A DNA stretch of 64,000 nucleotides, taken from NCBI GenBank assembly GCA_038141425.1, contig JAYQIC010000007.1, forward strand, positions 358,331 to 422,330, written 5' to 3'. Below, one piece after another: positions 30,829 through 41,995 of this stretch; the first letter of the stretch is position 1; each line of letters starts with the position of its first letter. This DNA comes from UBA7985 sp038141425. GTDB taxonomy: Bacteria; Pseudomonadota; Alphaproteobacteria; UBA7985. Position numbers and translations under genes: made by a program. The notes beneath the pieces are model-generated. The model worked only from the letters and a program-made list of their open reading frames with translations, was not told the DNA's origin and made no database searches.

Positions 30829-31536
30829 ATGTCAGATGATGATCTGGATCTGAACACCCTGAACGACGACGAGCTTGTCGAACAGATGGGTGATGACCTC
30901 TACGATGGCCTCAAGGAGGAAATCGAGGAGCGACGCGCATTCTCTTGGATCGTGGCTGGACCCCCTACGACGTGCTGACCAAGTCTCTGGTCGCCGGCAT
31001 GACCATCGTGGGTGAGGATTTCCGTGACGGTATCCTGTACGTGCCCAGAGGTTCTGATGGCGGCCAACGCCATGAAGGCTGGCATGGCCATTCTCAAACC
31101 CCTGCTGGCTGAGACCGGGGCGCCGCGCATCGGCTCCATGGTCATCGGAACGGTCAAGGGCGATATCCACGACATCGGCAAGAATCTGGTTTCCATGATG
31201 ATGGAAGGCGCCGGCTTCGAAGTGGTCGACATCGGCATCAACAATCCGGTCGAAAACTACCTCGATGCGATCGAAGAGCATAAGCCGGACATCCTCGGCA
31301 TGTCGGCGCTGCTGACCACCACCATGCCGTACATGAAGGTTGTGATCGAGACGCTGGTCGAGAAGGGCATCCGCGACGACTACATCGTGCTCGTCGGCGG
31401 TGCGCCGCTCAACGAAGCCTTCGCCGAGAGCATTGGTGCCGATGGCTACTGCCGCGATGCGGCGGTTGCGGTGGAAACTGCCAAGGAGTTCGTGGCCCGC
31501 CGCCACAACATGATTGGTGCCCGAGCAAACGCCTGA
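30829..31536 (+). CDS. Corrinoid (cobalamin-binding) methyltransferase subunit, two frame changes
   Basis: A B12-carrying protein of the MtbC/MttC/MetH-core type. The N-terminus (MSDDDLDLNTLNDDELVEQM) leads into the helical cap (RGWTPYDVLTKSLVAGMTIVG), recovered between two compensating frame changes near 30,940 and 31,050. The Rossmann B12 domain follows with the cobalt-ligand motif GDIHDIGKN, then LGMSALLTT and VLVGGAPLN. Such free-standing proteins serve methylamine methyltransferases or, in some alphaproteobacteria, act as the cobalamin subunit of a split methionine synthase. A DUF1638 gene overlaps its end. No methyltransferase or reductive activator is nearby. Confidence 0.88.
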
Positions 31537-32295
31537 CGACGACCAGCGGCCCACCTCGTCCCGGGGTGGCCGTCGCACCGGCGGCCGGACCGGTCGCCGT
31601 GGTTCTCCATCGGCTGCCGGCACCGCGCGCAAGCCGGTTCCCACCATCGAAGCCCGTGAGGGCGCAGCCGGCTTCCGCCATCCCGAAAAACCCCTGCTGA
31701 TCCTCTGCGGCGCGATTGCCTCCGAGACCCAGGCCGTGCTGTCTGCCTCAGGCCTCAGTGACGCGGTGGAAATCACAGCTTTGCCGGCGATTTGGCACAA
31801 CTTTCCCGAACGCATCCCCGAGGGGTCGAGACCAAGGCCCTGCAGGCGCGCAGGGGTCGCGCAGACCGCCCTGTTTTCGTCGGCTACGCCGATTGCGGCA
31901 CCGGCGGCATGCTCGATGAGGTGTGCGAGCGGCTGGACCTGCAACGGATTGCCGGGCCGCACTGCTACAGCTTCTTCGCCGGAGAAGCCCGGTTCAACGC
32001 CCTGGCTGATGCCGAGCTGGGGACATTCTACCTGACCGACTATCTGGCAAGGCACTTCGAGCCGCTGATCTGGGAAGGCATGGGTCTTTCTGCCAATCCC
32101 GAGATGCGGGATGCCATGTTCGGCAGCTATACCCGGCTGGTCTATCTCGCCCAGACTGACGATGCTGCGCTGACCGCGCAGGCCGAGGACGCAGCCCGGC
32201 GGTTGGATCTGTGCTTCGAGCGGGTTTTCACCGGCTATGGCGAGTTGGGTGACTTCATCGACGGGCTGCGTCCGCTGGCTTCTGCCGCGCCCTGA
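31517..32295 (+). CDS. DUF1638 family protein, one frame change
   Basis: Begins at GTG 31517 (TTG 31514 is an alternative), overlapping the corrinoid gene by 20 bases. A basic, low-complexity N-terminus of about 45 residues (SSRGGRRTGGRTGRRG) precedes the DUF1638 core: LLILCGAIASE, LPAIWHNFPERIPEG, then after a lost G near 31,820, VFVGYADCGTGG, GPHCYSFFAG and TFYLTDYLARHFEPL. DUF1638 genes recur beside corrinoid methyltransferase genes, but the biochemical role is not established. The conserved Cys residues in CGTGG and HCY might bind a metal or cofactor. Confidence 0.82.
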
Positions 32296-32447
32296 AACCG
32301 CCGTTGCTCCGGGTTTGCTGAGGGCGCCCGTCCTTGCAATCGGCAGGGGCGAGGGTTATGTCCAGAAGGTAAGAACGTATAAACTGCGTCCCATGTGGAT
32401 GATGGAGGCAGAACCTGCCCGGAAGGGCTGAGGAACGGATCCACCCC

Positions 32448-33489
32448 ATGCTGTCACGCCTTCTGGGCCTGCTTTCGGCCGACATGGCCATTGACCTCGG
32501 CACAGCCAACACGCTGGTGTACGTGCGTGGGCAGGGCATCGTGCTGAACGAGCCGTCGGTGGTGGCGCTGGGACAGACGCGGGGCAAGCGGCGGGTGCTC
32601 GCCGTGGGCAACGAGGCCAAGCGCATGCTGGGCCGCACGCCCGGCTCGATCCAGGCGATCCGACCCATGCGAGACGGTGTGATCGCCGACTTCGAAGTTG
32701 CCGAGGAGATGATCAAGTACTTCATCCGGCAGGTTCACAATCACCGCTCCTTTGCCTCGCCGCAGGTCATTATCTGCGTGCCTTCGGGCTCGACGGCTGT
32801 CGAGCGCCGCGCCATCCAGGAATCGGCTGAGAACGCGGGCGCGCGGAAGGTGTTTCTGATCGAAGAACCCATGGCGGCTGCCATCGGCGCCGACCTGCCC
32901 GTGACCGAGCCGCAAGGCTCCATGGTGGTCGACATCGGTGGGGGGCACGACTGAGGTTGCCGTGCTGTCGCTGGGCGGGATCGTCTACGCCTCCTCGACC
33001 CGCGTGGGTGGGGACAAGATGGACGACGCCGTGATCGGCTACATCCGGCGGAATTCCAACCTGCTCATCGGGGAGACCACCGCCGAGCGGATCAAGAAGA
33101 CCATCGGTGCAGCCTGCCACCCCGAAGACGGGGACGGCGCGATCATGGAGATTAAGGGCCGCGACCTGATGAACGGCGTGCCCAAGGAAATCATCATTTC
33201 CGAGCGCAATATCGCGGAGGCCCTGCTGGAGCCAGTATCGGCCATCGTCGAAGCCACCAAGCAGGCGCTGGAGAATACGGCGCCGGAGCTGGCGGCCGAT
33301 ATCGTCGACAAGGGCATCGTGCTGACCGGGGGCGGGGCGCTGCTCAACAACCTCGACTACGTGCTCCGCCATGCGACTGGCCTGCCGGTGTCGGTTGCGC
33401 CCGACCCGCTGTCGTGCGTGGTGATGGGGACTGGCCGTTGTCTGGACGAAATGCGAACCCTGCGCGCGGTCCTGCACACGGCTTACTGA
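32448..33489 (+). CDS. mreB: Rod-shape determining protein MreB, one frame change
   Basis: Bacterial actin that directs lateral wall synthesis. The frame from 32448 has the phosphate-1 motif DMAIDLGTANTLVYV and IICVPSGSTAVERRAI. A surplus G in the G-run at 32,939-32,944 breaks VVDIGGGTTEVAV; the second frame continues STRVGGDKMDDAV and ends with the adenosine motif GIVLTGGGALLNNLD. About 347 residues. A small hairpin (TGGCGG/CCGCCA, 33496-33512) follows the stop but has no T-run, so read-through into mreC is likely. Confidence 0.96.
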
Positions 33490-33648
33490 TCGGGCTGGCG
33501 GATTGACCGCCAAGGTCGATTTCCATACAAAAATCAGTATCATGCACGTCGCATAATGCTCGGGTTTGCCGTACTCTGTCCACAGACCGGGGCTAGGGTG
33601 GTGATCGAAGGCGGGGCGCAGGGTCAATCAAGGAGCGGATGAGCGGAA

Positions 33649-34645
33649 ATGGCACGTCGCCGGCGCAATATAACAGTCGCGGTCAGCCCGCTGATGGCCT
33701 GGCTGCAGCGCTTTGCGGTGTTTCTGCTGATCCTGATCGCGGTTGGCATGCTGGTGTGGAACCGCATGGACGCGCGCTTTGGTTCCAACGCCCGCATGCT
33801 GGTCGCCGATATGATGTCACCGTTTCTGGGGCTGTTCAGCCAGTCCAGCGCGTCGATGAGTCAGGTGACCGAGCGGTTCAAGACCTACGAAGAGCTGGCG
33901 AGTGAGAACGAGCAACTCCGTGCCGAGGTCCGCATCCTCGACGCCAAGGCCCAGACCGTCGACCAACTGATCGCCGAGAACGACCGACTGCGCCGGATTC
34001 TGCCCATCCGCTACCGCACAGCGGCCGACGAGCAGTGGAACTGGGCCAGAGCCCTCGAAAGCGGCCGCGATGTCGGCGAAACCAAGCGCATGATGGCCTT
34101 CGTCGTCGCCGACCACTCGCGGCGCTACGTGCGCTCGGTGCTGATCAACGTCGGCCGGGATGAGTCCGTGCGCCAGGGTCTGGCGGTGGTCAACGACGAA
34201 GGGCTGGTGGGGCGGGTGCGCGAAGTCGGCGCCTCGTCCGCCCGGGTACTGCTCATCACCGACCCGAATTCGCAGATCCCCGTGATCATCGAGCGGGCGG
34301 GCCTGAATGCCTTTGTGCGCGGCACACGGGAGTCCGCCTTTGACCCCGACACCCGCCGACCGCAGGACTTCCTGCGGGTGGAGCAGGCCTTCTTGCTGCC
34401 CGAGGATCTCAAGACCATCGAGGTTGGCGACCGGGTGATCACCAGCGGGGCGGACGGGGTTTTCCACCGGGGCTGCTGATCGGCTTCGTCTCACAAGTCA
34501 CCGACGCCGAGGCGCAGGTGCGCCCGTCGGTCGATTTTGATCAGCTCTCGGATGTGCTGGTGGTCGACTATCCGGGGTGGACATCAATGCCGACCTGATC
34601 GCGGTCGGGGCCGTGGGTTTCCAGACCCCGGAAGTGGGAAACTAG
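33649..34645 (+). CDS. mreC: Rod-shape determining protein MreC, two frame changes
   Basis: Periplasmic scaffold of the elongasome. A basic cytoplasmic start, one transmembrane segment (FAVFLLILIAVGMLVW), a coiled coil (YEELASENEQLRAEVRILDAK) and the beta-rich domain (VLINVGRDESVRQGLAVVNDEGLVGRV). Frame changes near 34,475 (GLLIGFVSQVTDAEAQV) and in the G-run near 34,577 (VDINADLIAVG) restore an end at TAG 34643-34645. About 332 residues. mreD follows two bases later. Confidence 0.92.
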
Positions 34646-34647
34646 GC

Positions 34648-35215
34648 GTGCGCACGATCCTGTTCCTGCTCGACTTTCTGATTGGCGGGGTGCTGCGCCG
34701 GGTGCGGGCGCTGGTGCCGCTGGCGCTGTTCATCGTGCTGCTGGGCTTCGATGCCTCGGCGCTGGGGCTGGGGCGGGGGATTGCGTTTCTGCCCGACCTT
34801 GCCTTTGCCACCATCCTGTTCTGGCTGATGCGGCACCCGGCGCTGATGCCCGTGCCGGTGGTGTTTGTGGTTGGACTGTGGACCGATGCGCTGCTGGGCG
34901 CGCCGATGGGGCTGTCGATCATCGCCTATCTGACCGTGTTCTACATTGCCTCCAGCCTGCGGCCCGAGACCAGCACGCTGGGCTTCATGGGGCAGTGGGG
35001 CGTGGCGACGCTGATGATCCTGGCGTTCTTTGCCTGTCTGTGGGCCTTCTACTCGGCCTTCGTGCTCGAACTGGCGCCGCTGCTGCAGTCCCCTGACCCG
35101 GGCAGGGGCGACGGCGCTGACCTTCCCGCTGGTCTACGGTCTCAATCATCTGGTCTATGCCTTCCTGTGGGGCCGGAGCGCGCAGTTCGAGGATCTGGTC
35201 TATGACCGCGCGTGA
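34648..35215 (+). CDS. mreD: Rod-shape determining protein MreD, one frame change
   Basis: Inner-membrane elongasome component with about five helices. Start GTG 34648 (VRTILFLLDFLIGGVL), then LPDLAFATILFWLMRHPALMP and VVGLWTDALLGAPMGLSI, the DLLLGxPLG-like MreD signature. A change near 35,100 restores the last helix (LTFPLVYGLNHLVYAFLWG) and the stop at 35213-35215. About 189 residues. The end overlaps mrdA. Confidence 0.88.
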
Positions 35216-37375
35216 CGGCAAGCGCCGGGACGCCGGCTTTACCCGCCGTCTGGTGCTGGCGACGACGTTGCAGGGGGCGGCGCTGGCCGCATTGGGCTTC
35301 CGCCTCTATTCGCTGCAGGTGCCACGTCAGGATGACTTCCTCGCCGACAGCCTCAACACGCGCACGGTGACGCGCTTCGATGCGCCCACGCGCGGAACCA
35401 TCGTTGACCGCTTCGGCCAACCGCTCGCCGGGAACGAGCAGAGCTACAACCTGATGTACTACCCCAAGGCCGAGGACGAGGACGTCAACCTCAACCGCAC
35501 GGCCGTGGTGCTGCGCGCTGCCAGCCTGATCGGGGCCAGCCCGGCCCTGACCGATCGTATGGTCGACCAGCTCGACGTCGGCGTCGACGTGGTGCGCGGG
35601 CAGTTCCGGCTGCTGCTGGTGCTGACCCGGGCGCAGTACGACACCCTGCTGGCCAACGGGATCGAAGCCTGGCCGGGTTTCGGGGTGCAGGAGAAGCTGG
35701 GCAACTACGGCCTGAACTACAAGGTTGTCTCCGGCCTTGCGCAGGAAGAAGCGGCAGCGCTGGAGCGGATCATCGCGCTGCTGGATCTCGACCTTGCCGA
35801 CCAGCGCCAGATCAGCCGTCGTATCGTCGAGGCCAAGCAGATCAACACCGTCGGCGGTGTGGTGCTGGCCGAGGATCTGAGCTGGGAGCAGGTGGCCCGG
35901 CTCAAGGCGCGTGCGCTCGACCTGCCGCGGGCCGAAATCGACGTTTCCGAGCGCCGGAGCTACGCCTTTCCGGGCACGGCCAGCCACGCGCTGGGCTACG
36001 TTTCGCAAGGTCCAGCCCGACGACCTGATCGGCGATGATGACCGCCTGCTCCGCCGCCCGGATGCCCGCATCGGGCGCAAGGGGATCGAGCGGACCATGG
36101 AGACCTCGCTGCGGGGCCAGGCGGGCGAGCGGCTGATGGAGATCAACGCCTATGGTCAGGAGCAGCGGGTGATCTCGCGCAAGCCGCCGACCCCGGGCGC
36201 CGGATCACGACCACGCTGGATCTGGGCCTGCAGATCTACGCTGAGCAGCGGCTGGCTGAGCAAGAAATTTCACGCTCGAACGCGCGCGGGCAGGGGCTGC
36301 GGTGGTGCTCAAGGTCGATACCGGCGAAGTGCTGGCCATGGCCTCGCACCCCGGCTTTGATCAGTCGATTTTCTCGTCAAGGATCAGCAACGAGGACTGG
36401 AACAATCTGATCCAGGACGAGCGCCGACCGCTGGTCAACAAGTGCTCCGCCGAGCACTACCCGCCCGGCTCGACCTATAAGATGGTCACCATGCTCGCGG
36501 CGCTGGAGGTCGGCGTTGACCCCGCCGAGATCGTAACCTGCTCGGGCCGAACGGAGGTCGGGCCGCAGACCTTCTACTGCTGGAAGCGCGAAGGCCACGG
36601 CGGCATGGATATGGGCGAGGCGCTGGTCCAGTCCTGCGACAGCTGGTTTATGAGATGAGCCAGCGTATCGGGCCGGAGAAGATGGCCGAGGTCGCCGGAC
36701 GCCTTGGGCTTTGGCGACTATCTGATGATCGACGTCGCCGGTGAGATTCAGGGTGTGGTGCCGACCGAGGCCTGGAAGCGCGCTGAGCGGGACGAGGGCT
36801 GGTTTGACGGCGATACGGTCCAGACCAGCATCGGCCAGGGCTACGTGCTGGCTACGCCGCTGCAGCTCGCGACCATGACCGCGCGCCTCGCCAATGGTGG
36901 TCGTGCGGTGCGCCCGCACCTGATCCTGCCCGAGCTGCCCTATCCCGCGCCTGATCTGGGGTTTGACCCCGAGCATCTGCGACTGGTGCGCCGCGCCATG
37001 TACCGGGTTTCCAATGCCGAACAGGGCACTGCCTACGCCACCACCCACGTGGCTGACGAGGCCAAGCAGATCGCCGGCAAGACCGGGACAGCGCAGGTCG
37101 CGCGCCTGAGCCCGGCCGAGCGGCTTCGCATGCTGGATGATATCGAGACCCTCGACTACGAGCGTCGGAACCATGCGCTGTTCGTCGGCTTCGGGCCGGT
37201 CGACAATCCCCGCTACGCCTGTGCGGCCGTGGTCGAACACGGTAACAGCGGCAGCCTGTCGGCGGCCCCGGTGGTGCGTGACCTGCTCCACGCCGCCATT
37301 GCCGGCAATTCGGGTGACGACCCCGACCGGACCCGTGATCCCGACGCGCTGGTCGACCAGGGAAGGAACGCCTGA
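35202..37375 (+). CDS. mrdA: Penicillin-binding protein 2 (elongation transpeptidase), about five frame changes
   Basis: Peptidoglycan DD-transpeptidase of the rod complex. An N-terminal anchor (LVLATTLQGAALAALGFRLYSL) is followed by the dimerisation segment (FDAPTRGTIVDRFGQPLAGNEQSYNL). The catalytic SxxK is in PPGSTYKMV, SxN-like SCDSWF follows, and KTG appears in IAGKTGTAQV. Frame changes near 36,010, 36,205, 36,285, 36,652 and 36,700 each interrupt recognisable PBP2 sequence, for example ITTTLDLGLQIYAEQRL. About 724 residues joined, long for the family. It overlaps mreD at its start and precedes rodA by three bases. Confidence 0.92.
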
Positions 37376-37378
37376 ACC

Positions 37379-38561
37379 ATGACCTTTGCCAGCGAAGCCC
37401 CGCCTTCAAGCCGTGTCCAACTGTCCCTGCTCGACCGGATTTCCAGCGTGCCCTGGCCCATGCTGATGCTGGTGGTGATCCTGTCCAGCGTGGGCGTGGC
37501 CATGCAGTACTCCGCGGGCGGGCTGAATTGGCAGACCTATGCGGGTGACCACCTGATCCGGACCGCGCTGTTCTTCTCGCTGGCGCTGATCGCGGGCCTG
37601 ATGGACATCCGGCTGTGGTTCAGGGTTTCCTATATCGTCTTCGGGGTGACGCTGGTCATGCTGCTGGCGGTGCCCTTTCTGGGCGAGGAGTTCAACGGCG
37701 CCAAGCGCTGGATCGACCTGCGCGTGACCCGGCTGCAGCCTTCCGAGCTGATCCAGGTGGGCTTTTCATGGCGGCTTTGGCCCGCTACCTCCACAGCGCG
37801 AGCTGGGAGGAGATGGGGCGGCCGCTGGACCTGATCTTCCCGGTGTTGCTGGCGGTGCTGCCGATCTACCTGATCATGAACCAGCCCGATCTGGGGACGT
37901 CGCTGAAACTCATGGCCTGTCTGAGCGTGATCCTGTTCCTTGCGGGCTTGCGCTGGTGGCTGGTGCTGGCCGGGCTGGGGGCCGGGATTGCCGGGGCCTA
38001 CTGGTTCATCGACCGGTGCCTGCAGTCGGGGATCGACAATGCCGGCTATCAGTGCCGGCGGGTGCTGGTGCTGTTTGATCCGGAACTCGATCTCAGCGGT
38101 GCGGGCTATCATATCCATCAGGCCAAGATTGCCATCGGCTCAGGGGGGATTGCGCGGGCAGGGCTTCGGCCAGGGCCAGCACAACCAGCTGGGCTTCACC
38201 CCAGAGAACAACACCGACTTCGTCTGGGCGCTGCTGGCTGAGGAGTTTGGCTTCGTTGGCTGCATGGTTGTGCTGTTCCTGTTCACGCTGCTGCTGCTCT
38301 ACGGCGTGGTCACGGCGCTGCGGGCGCGCAGCCAGTATGGACGTCTGCTGGCGGCGACGCTGACCGCCAATCTGTTCTTCTACGTGGTGGTTAACATCGC
38401 CATGAATATGGGGTTGCTGCCGGTTGTCGGGATGCCGCTGCCGTTCCTGTCCTATGGGGGCTCGGCGCTGCTGGCGGTCATGGGGTCGGTAGCGCTCTTG
38501 ACCTCGATCTGGATCCACTATGATGTACCGGTAGGATCAGAAGGGAAGGGTACGGGAATGA
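37379..38561 (+). CDS. rodA: Peptidoglycan polymerase RodA (SEDS family), three or more frame changes
   Basis: Membrane glycosyltransferase paired with PBP2. Recognisable blocks are VPWPMLMLVVILSSVGVAM, GAKRWIDLRVTRLQPSELIQ, MNQPDLGTSLKLMA, the essential Asp region and GFTPENNTDFVWALLAEEFG near the C-terminus, then MPLPFLSYGGSALLAVM. Frame changes lie near 37,765 and 38,150. The last frame has no stop before the next gene; one further change near 38,530 would end RodA at TGA 38559-38561 in an ATGA overlap with the MaoC-like gene. The exact C-terminus is therefore uncertain. Confidence 0.9.
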
Positions 38562-39053
38562 CGGCGACACGTTGCAGAAAGTCTGGCAGCGATCAGGGCG
38601 CGGCTGGGCGAGGAAGTCGGGGTCAGCGACTGGGTGTTGGTCGATCAGGCCCGGATCCAGGCCTTCGCCGACGCCACGCTGGACCAGCAGTGGATCCACA
38701 CTGACCCGGCGCGGGCTGCGAAAGGGCCCTTCGGGGGGCCTATCGCGCATGGTCTGCTGAGCTTGTCGCTGTTGCCCTATTTTGCCGAGCAGATGGACTG
38801 GGCACCCACGCCGCGGATGAGCGTCAACTATGGCTATGAAAAGGTCCGCTTTACGGCGCCTTTGCCGGCGGGGTCACGGGTGCGGTGCCGGCAGACGCTG
38901 GACCGTGTCGAAGAGCGCCCCGATGGGGGCCTGATGCTGGCGACGACCTGCCGCCTCGAGCGGGACGGTGACTTGATGGCGGATGGCGGCCGGCCGGTGC
39001 TGGTCGCGGAGGCCTTGGCCTGTTCTATTACTGATACGGGTACCGGCGCGTGA
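38558..39053 (+). CDS. MaoC-like (R)-hydratase/dehydratase-domain protein, one frame change
   Basis: From ATG 38558, after an extra base near 38,574, the sequence reads ESLAAIRARLGEEVGVSDWVLVDQARIQAFADAT, then the hot-dog hydratase motif DQQWIHTDPARA, GPFGGPIAHGLLSLSLLP and NYGYEKVRFTAPL. This fits the MaoC family of (R)-specific enoyl-CoA hydratases. About 165 residues. It closes the mre/rod cluster by an ATGA overlap. There is no obvious link to cell shape, and the acyl substrate is unknown. Confidence 0.85.
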
Positions 39054-39061
39054 GGGTGCTG

Positions 39062-39170
39062 TGCGCTCAAAACGCCCTGGCGGCTTCGCGATGTCTTTCT
39101 TTGCGCTCAACACGGCTGCGCCTTTGAGCGCGTTTTCCCCTGCGCTCACAAAGCTGCGCCTTTGAGCGCT
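39062..39170 (+). repeat. Left copy of an inverted, hairpin-containing intergenic repeat
   Basis: About 110 bases whose reverse complement recurs, with few differences, at 41882-41995. It contains two tandem palindromic units, each GCGCTCAA...TTTGAGCGC enclosing GGCTGCGCC-like loops, joined by CGTTTTCCCC, and an outer CTTCGCG-TGTCTTT flank shared by both copies. A further short inverted match (GGCGTCAAATCGAGC) lies at about 39,285 and 41,685. The rest of the MaoC-to-helicase gap (39,171-39,435) has no recognisable gene. Confidence 0.8.
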
Positions 39171-39435
39171 TTGAGGGTCTTCGATGCAGCAACATCAAAG
39201 AAGAGCGTGCTGAGTATCAACTGACGGGACATTCAAAACCTTTCGGCAGGCGCATGATAAACTCCGCGTGCTGAGTGGTGGTGTAGAGGCGTCAAATCGA
39301 GCGCTGCAAGGTTGCGCCATCTTGTTCGCTCGCGGCCTTCGGCAACTCCCCACGCGCAATTTCAATGAAAATTTGAAAAGGCGTCGAGGGCCGTGGGCAA
39401 CGCGGCTCGAGCCTTCAACGCCAAGTCTCAAACCT

Positions 39436-40727
39436 TCAATGAATGAATGCTTGCACGGCGTCGTCGTTCAGGCTGCGCGCAGGATAAATGCCGGGATATG
39501 CTGCTCGAAGCTCTTCTGTGCCGCCTTGATCGTCTTGGGCATCCACGCCCTGCGCTTTGGCGGCTTCGATCGTCGCTGTCAGCGCGTCTTCTTCGCGCGA
39601 TTTCTCGGCATCGCCCAGATTGAAGGCAGCGATCTTTTTCTTGGTCAGCTCTTCGATGGCATCGACCAGCTTCTGATCCTTCGGAGTTGCCAGCATGAAG
39701 GCGCGGCCCTTGCGTCCTGCGCGGCCGGTCCGGCCAATCCGATGCACGTAGTCTTCAGCGTTGAAGGGGACGTCGTAGTTGAAGACGTGCGTGATATGAT
39801 CGATGTCGATCCCACGCGCCGCCACGTCCGAGCAGACCAGAATGTTCAGGTTCTCGGTGCGGAAGGCCTCGAGGGTCTCCATTCGCTTGGGCTGGCTCAG
39901 GTCACCGTGCATCGGCGCTACGGACTGTCCCGCCCGACGTAGCGTTTCCACGACTGATGCGATGTCCCGCTTGCGGTTACAGAACACGATCGACGACTTG
40001 GGCTGTTCGGCCTTGACGACCGCACGCAGGGTCGACTGCTTGTCTCGCTCCTTGGCGGCGACGAGGAAGGTCTCGACCGTCGATGCGGTGGTCGCCGCGC
40101 GGGCAACTTCCACTTCTTTGGGATTGTTGAGAAACTTATCGGCCAGCTTACGGATCGGCGGTGCCATGGTCGCTGAGAACATCAGCGTTTGCCGTTTAGC
40201 CGGCAGGCGCCCGACAATCGTTTCAATATCGGGGATGAAGCCCATATCCAGCATCCGGTCGGCTTCGTCGATCACGAGGATGCTGACATCCATCGGCATA
40301 ACCGAGCCGCGGTCGATCAGGTCAAGCAGGCGTCCGGGGTCGCGATCAGCACGTCCACCCCGCGGGTCAGCACCGCCTCCTGTTCCTTCATCGACTCGCC
40401 ACCGATCAGCAAGGCCATCGAAAGTTGGTGGTTGACCCCGTACATCTCGAAGTTCTCGGCGATCTGGGCCGCCAGTTCGCGGGTCGGTGAAAGGATCAAC
40501 GAGCGGGGCATGCGCGCCCGCGCCTGGCCCTCGGCCAGAATATCGATCATGGGCAGGGTGAAGCCTGCGGTCTTTCCCGTTCCGGTCTGGGCAACACCCA
40601 GCACGTCCCGCCCCATCAGCACGGCTGGGATGGCCGCCTTCTGGATCGGGGTCGGGGTTTCATACCCCATCGATGCAACAGCACTCTGCAGGCCGTCAGA
40701 GAGGCCCAAATCTGCGAATTCATTCAT
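39436..40727 (-). CDS. DEAD-box ATP-dependent RNA helicase (RhlE-like), one frame change
   Basis: All superfamily 2 motifs are visible: Q-motif GYETPTPIQKAAIP, motif I AQTGTGKT, Ia PTRELAAQ, motif II VIDEADRMLDMG, motif III SAT, IV (SSIVFCNRKRD), V (ARGIDIDH) and VI (HRIGRTGRAG). A frame change near 40,325 falls between IATP and GRLLDLIDRG. About 430 residues with only a short C-terminal extension, so it is RhlE-like rather than a long-tailed CsdA/DeaD. It is divergent from the alpha/beta hydrolase. Likely role: rRNA/mRNA remodelling, by family. Confidence 0.92.
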
Positions 40728-40876
40728 GAAGGGAGGCTTGCCGAAAGGCCCTAAACCGTGGTTGATCCGTCTGTAAAATTAACAGCCGTCAACGGGAAAC
40801 GCGGATCGTTGAAATCGTGTCCCGGAGTTACTGAGATATATATGTTTTTTTCCTGCATTCGGCAAGGTCGCCGCTG

Positions 40877-41579
40877 ATGAAGCAAACCGTCGCATTTCTC
40901 CCCGGCCTTCTTTGTGACGCCGACTTGTTCACCGCCCAGATCGCGGCAATGCAGGCGGCGGGACACAGCACCCACGTTGCAGACTTTGCCGGGAGGATCA
41001 GGTGTCCATTCCCGCCATGGCTGCGCGGCTCATCGACGAGCTGCCGGAGCGGTTCTCCCTGGTGGCCCTGTCGATGGGCGGCTACGTCGCGCTCGAGGTT
41101 CTGGCGCAGGCCCCGGAGCGGGTGGAGCGGGTCGCGCTGCTCGATACCAACGCACGTGCCGACGACCCCGCCGCCGCGGCCCGGCGCCGCGACCTGCTGC
41201 GGCTGGCTGAGCGTGGCCGGTTCCTCGGCGTGGCGCCCCGGCTGATGCCGCTGTACCTGCACGAAAGCCGCCTCGAGGATGAAGGCTGACTGGTGCGGTG
41301 GCTGGCATGGCCGAACGCCTGGGTGCGGACGTGTTCCGTCGCCAGCAGGGGGCCATCCTCGAACGCAAGGATCATCGTCAGACTCTGGCGGCGTTCGATG
41401 GGCCGGTGCTCGTGCTGTGCGGGCGGCAGGATCAGGTCACGCCGCTGGCCCGCAGTGAAGAAATCGCGGGGCTGGCGCCAGACGCTGTGCTCACCGTCAT
41501 CGAGGACTGTGGGCATATGAGCACCATGGAGCGCCCGGAGGCAGTCAACGCCGCGCTGCTCGACTGGATGGATCGCTGA
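40877..41579 (+). CDS. Alpha/beta hydrolase, two frame changes
   Basis: Start MKQTVAFLPGLLCDADLFTAQ, then the nucleophile elbow ALSMGGYVALE (GxSxG form SMGG), an Asp-bearing strand (GPVLVLCGRQDQVTPLA) and the terminal His (DCGHMSTMERPEAV). Frame changes near 40,995 and 41,288 are flanked on both sides by continuous family sequence. About 234 residues. No substrate can be assigned. A good terminator follows at 41733. Confidence 0.85.
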
Positions 41580-41732
41580 GAGACGACCGCTGTTGGTTGG
41601 TCAATCTCCGTCTCAGAGGCCTTGGGTAAGCTAAGGATAAACGCTGCGTTTTGAGCGCGATTTGAAAGAGGTTGCGGGCTCGATTTGACGCCGCTTCGCG
41701 GCTTACAAATCTCCCCGCGCAGTCAAACGGAC

Positions 41733-41764
41733 AGGCCGCGCTTAAACGCGGCCTGACTTTTTTT
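41733..41764 (+). terminator. Rho-independent terminator downstream of the hydrolase
   Basis: AGGCCGCG and CGCGGCCT form a perfect eight-pair stem with a CTTAAA loop, followed by GAC and a run of eight T's. It is 150 bases after the hydrolase stop. The surrounding 41,580-42,017 region holds no recognisable gene. Confidence 0.85.
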
Positions 41765-41881
41765 GAGCATTTTCTACGAAAATGCGCGACGGGGCAAGTC
41801 GGCGCAAGGCGAAGAACGCGAAGCGGTCGAGACAAGGTAAACGCGCAAAGGCTTGAAGCATCGAGGAACGGTCGGGGACAA

Positions 41882-41995
41882 TGCGCTCAAAGGCGTAGCT
41901 GTTTTGAGCGCAAAGGGAAAACACGCTCAAAGGCGCAGCCGTTTTGAGCGCAAAGGCAAAGACTCCGCGAAGCGACCAAGGCCCGAGCGCGCCAC
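41882..41995 (-). repeat. Right copy of the inverted, hairpin-containing repeat
   Basis: Inverted counterpart of 39062-39170. It contains two palindromic units (CGCTCAAA...TTTTGAGCG) separated by CAAAGGGAAAACA. It lies between the hydrolase terminator and the 3' end of parE. The two copies bracket the helicase/hydrolase pair, each beyond a gene's 3' end. Confidence 0.8.

Noticed and set aside
38558..38704. Apparent RodA-MaoC fusion (no stop between them in the RodA frame)
   Set aside because: The RodA fold ends before 38,530 and the MaoC homology is in another frame. A single indel explains the continuity, and an ATGA overlap at 38558-38561 is the normal arrangement.
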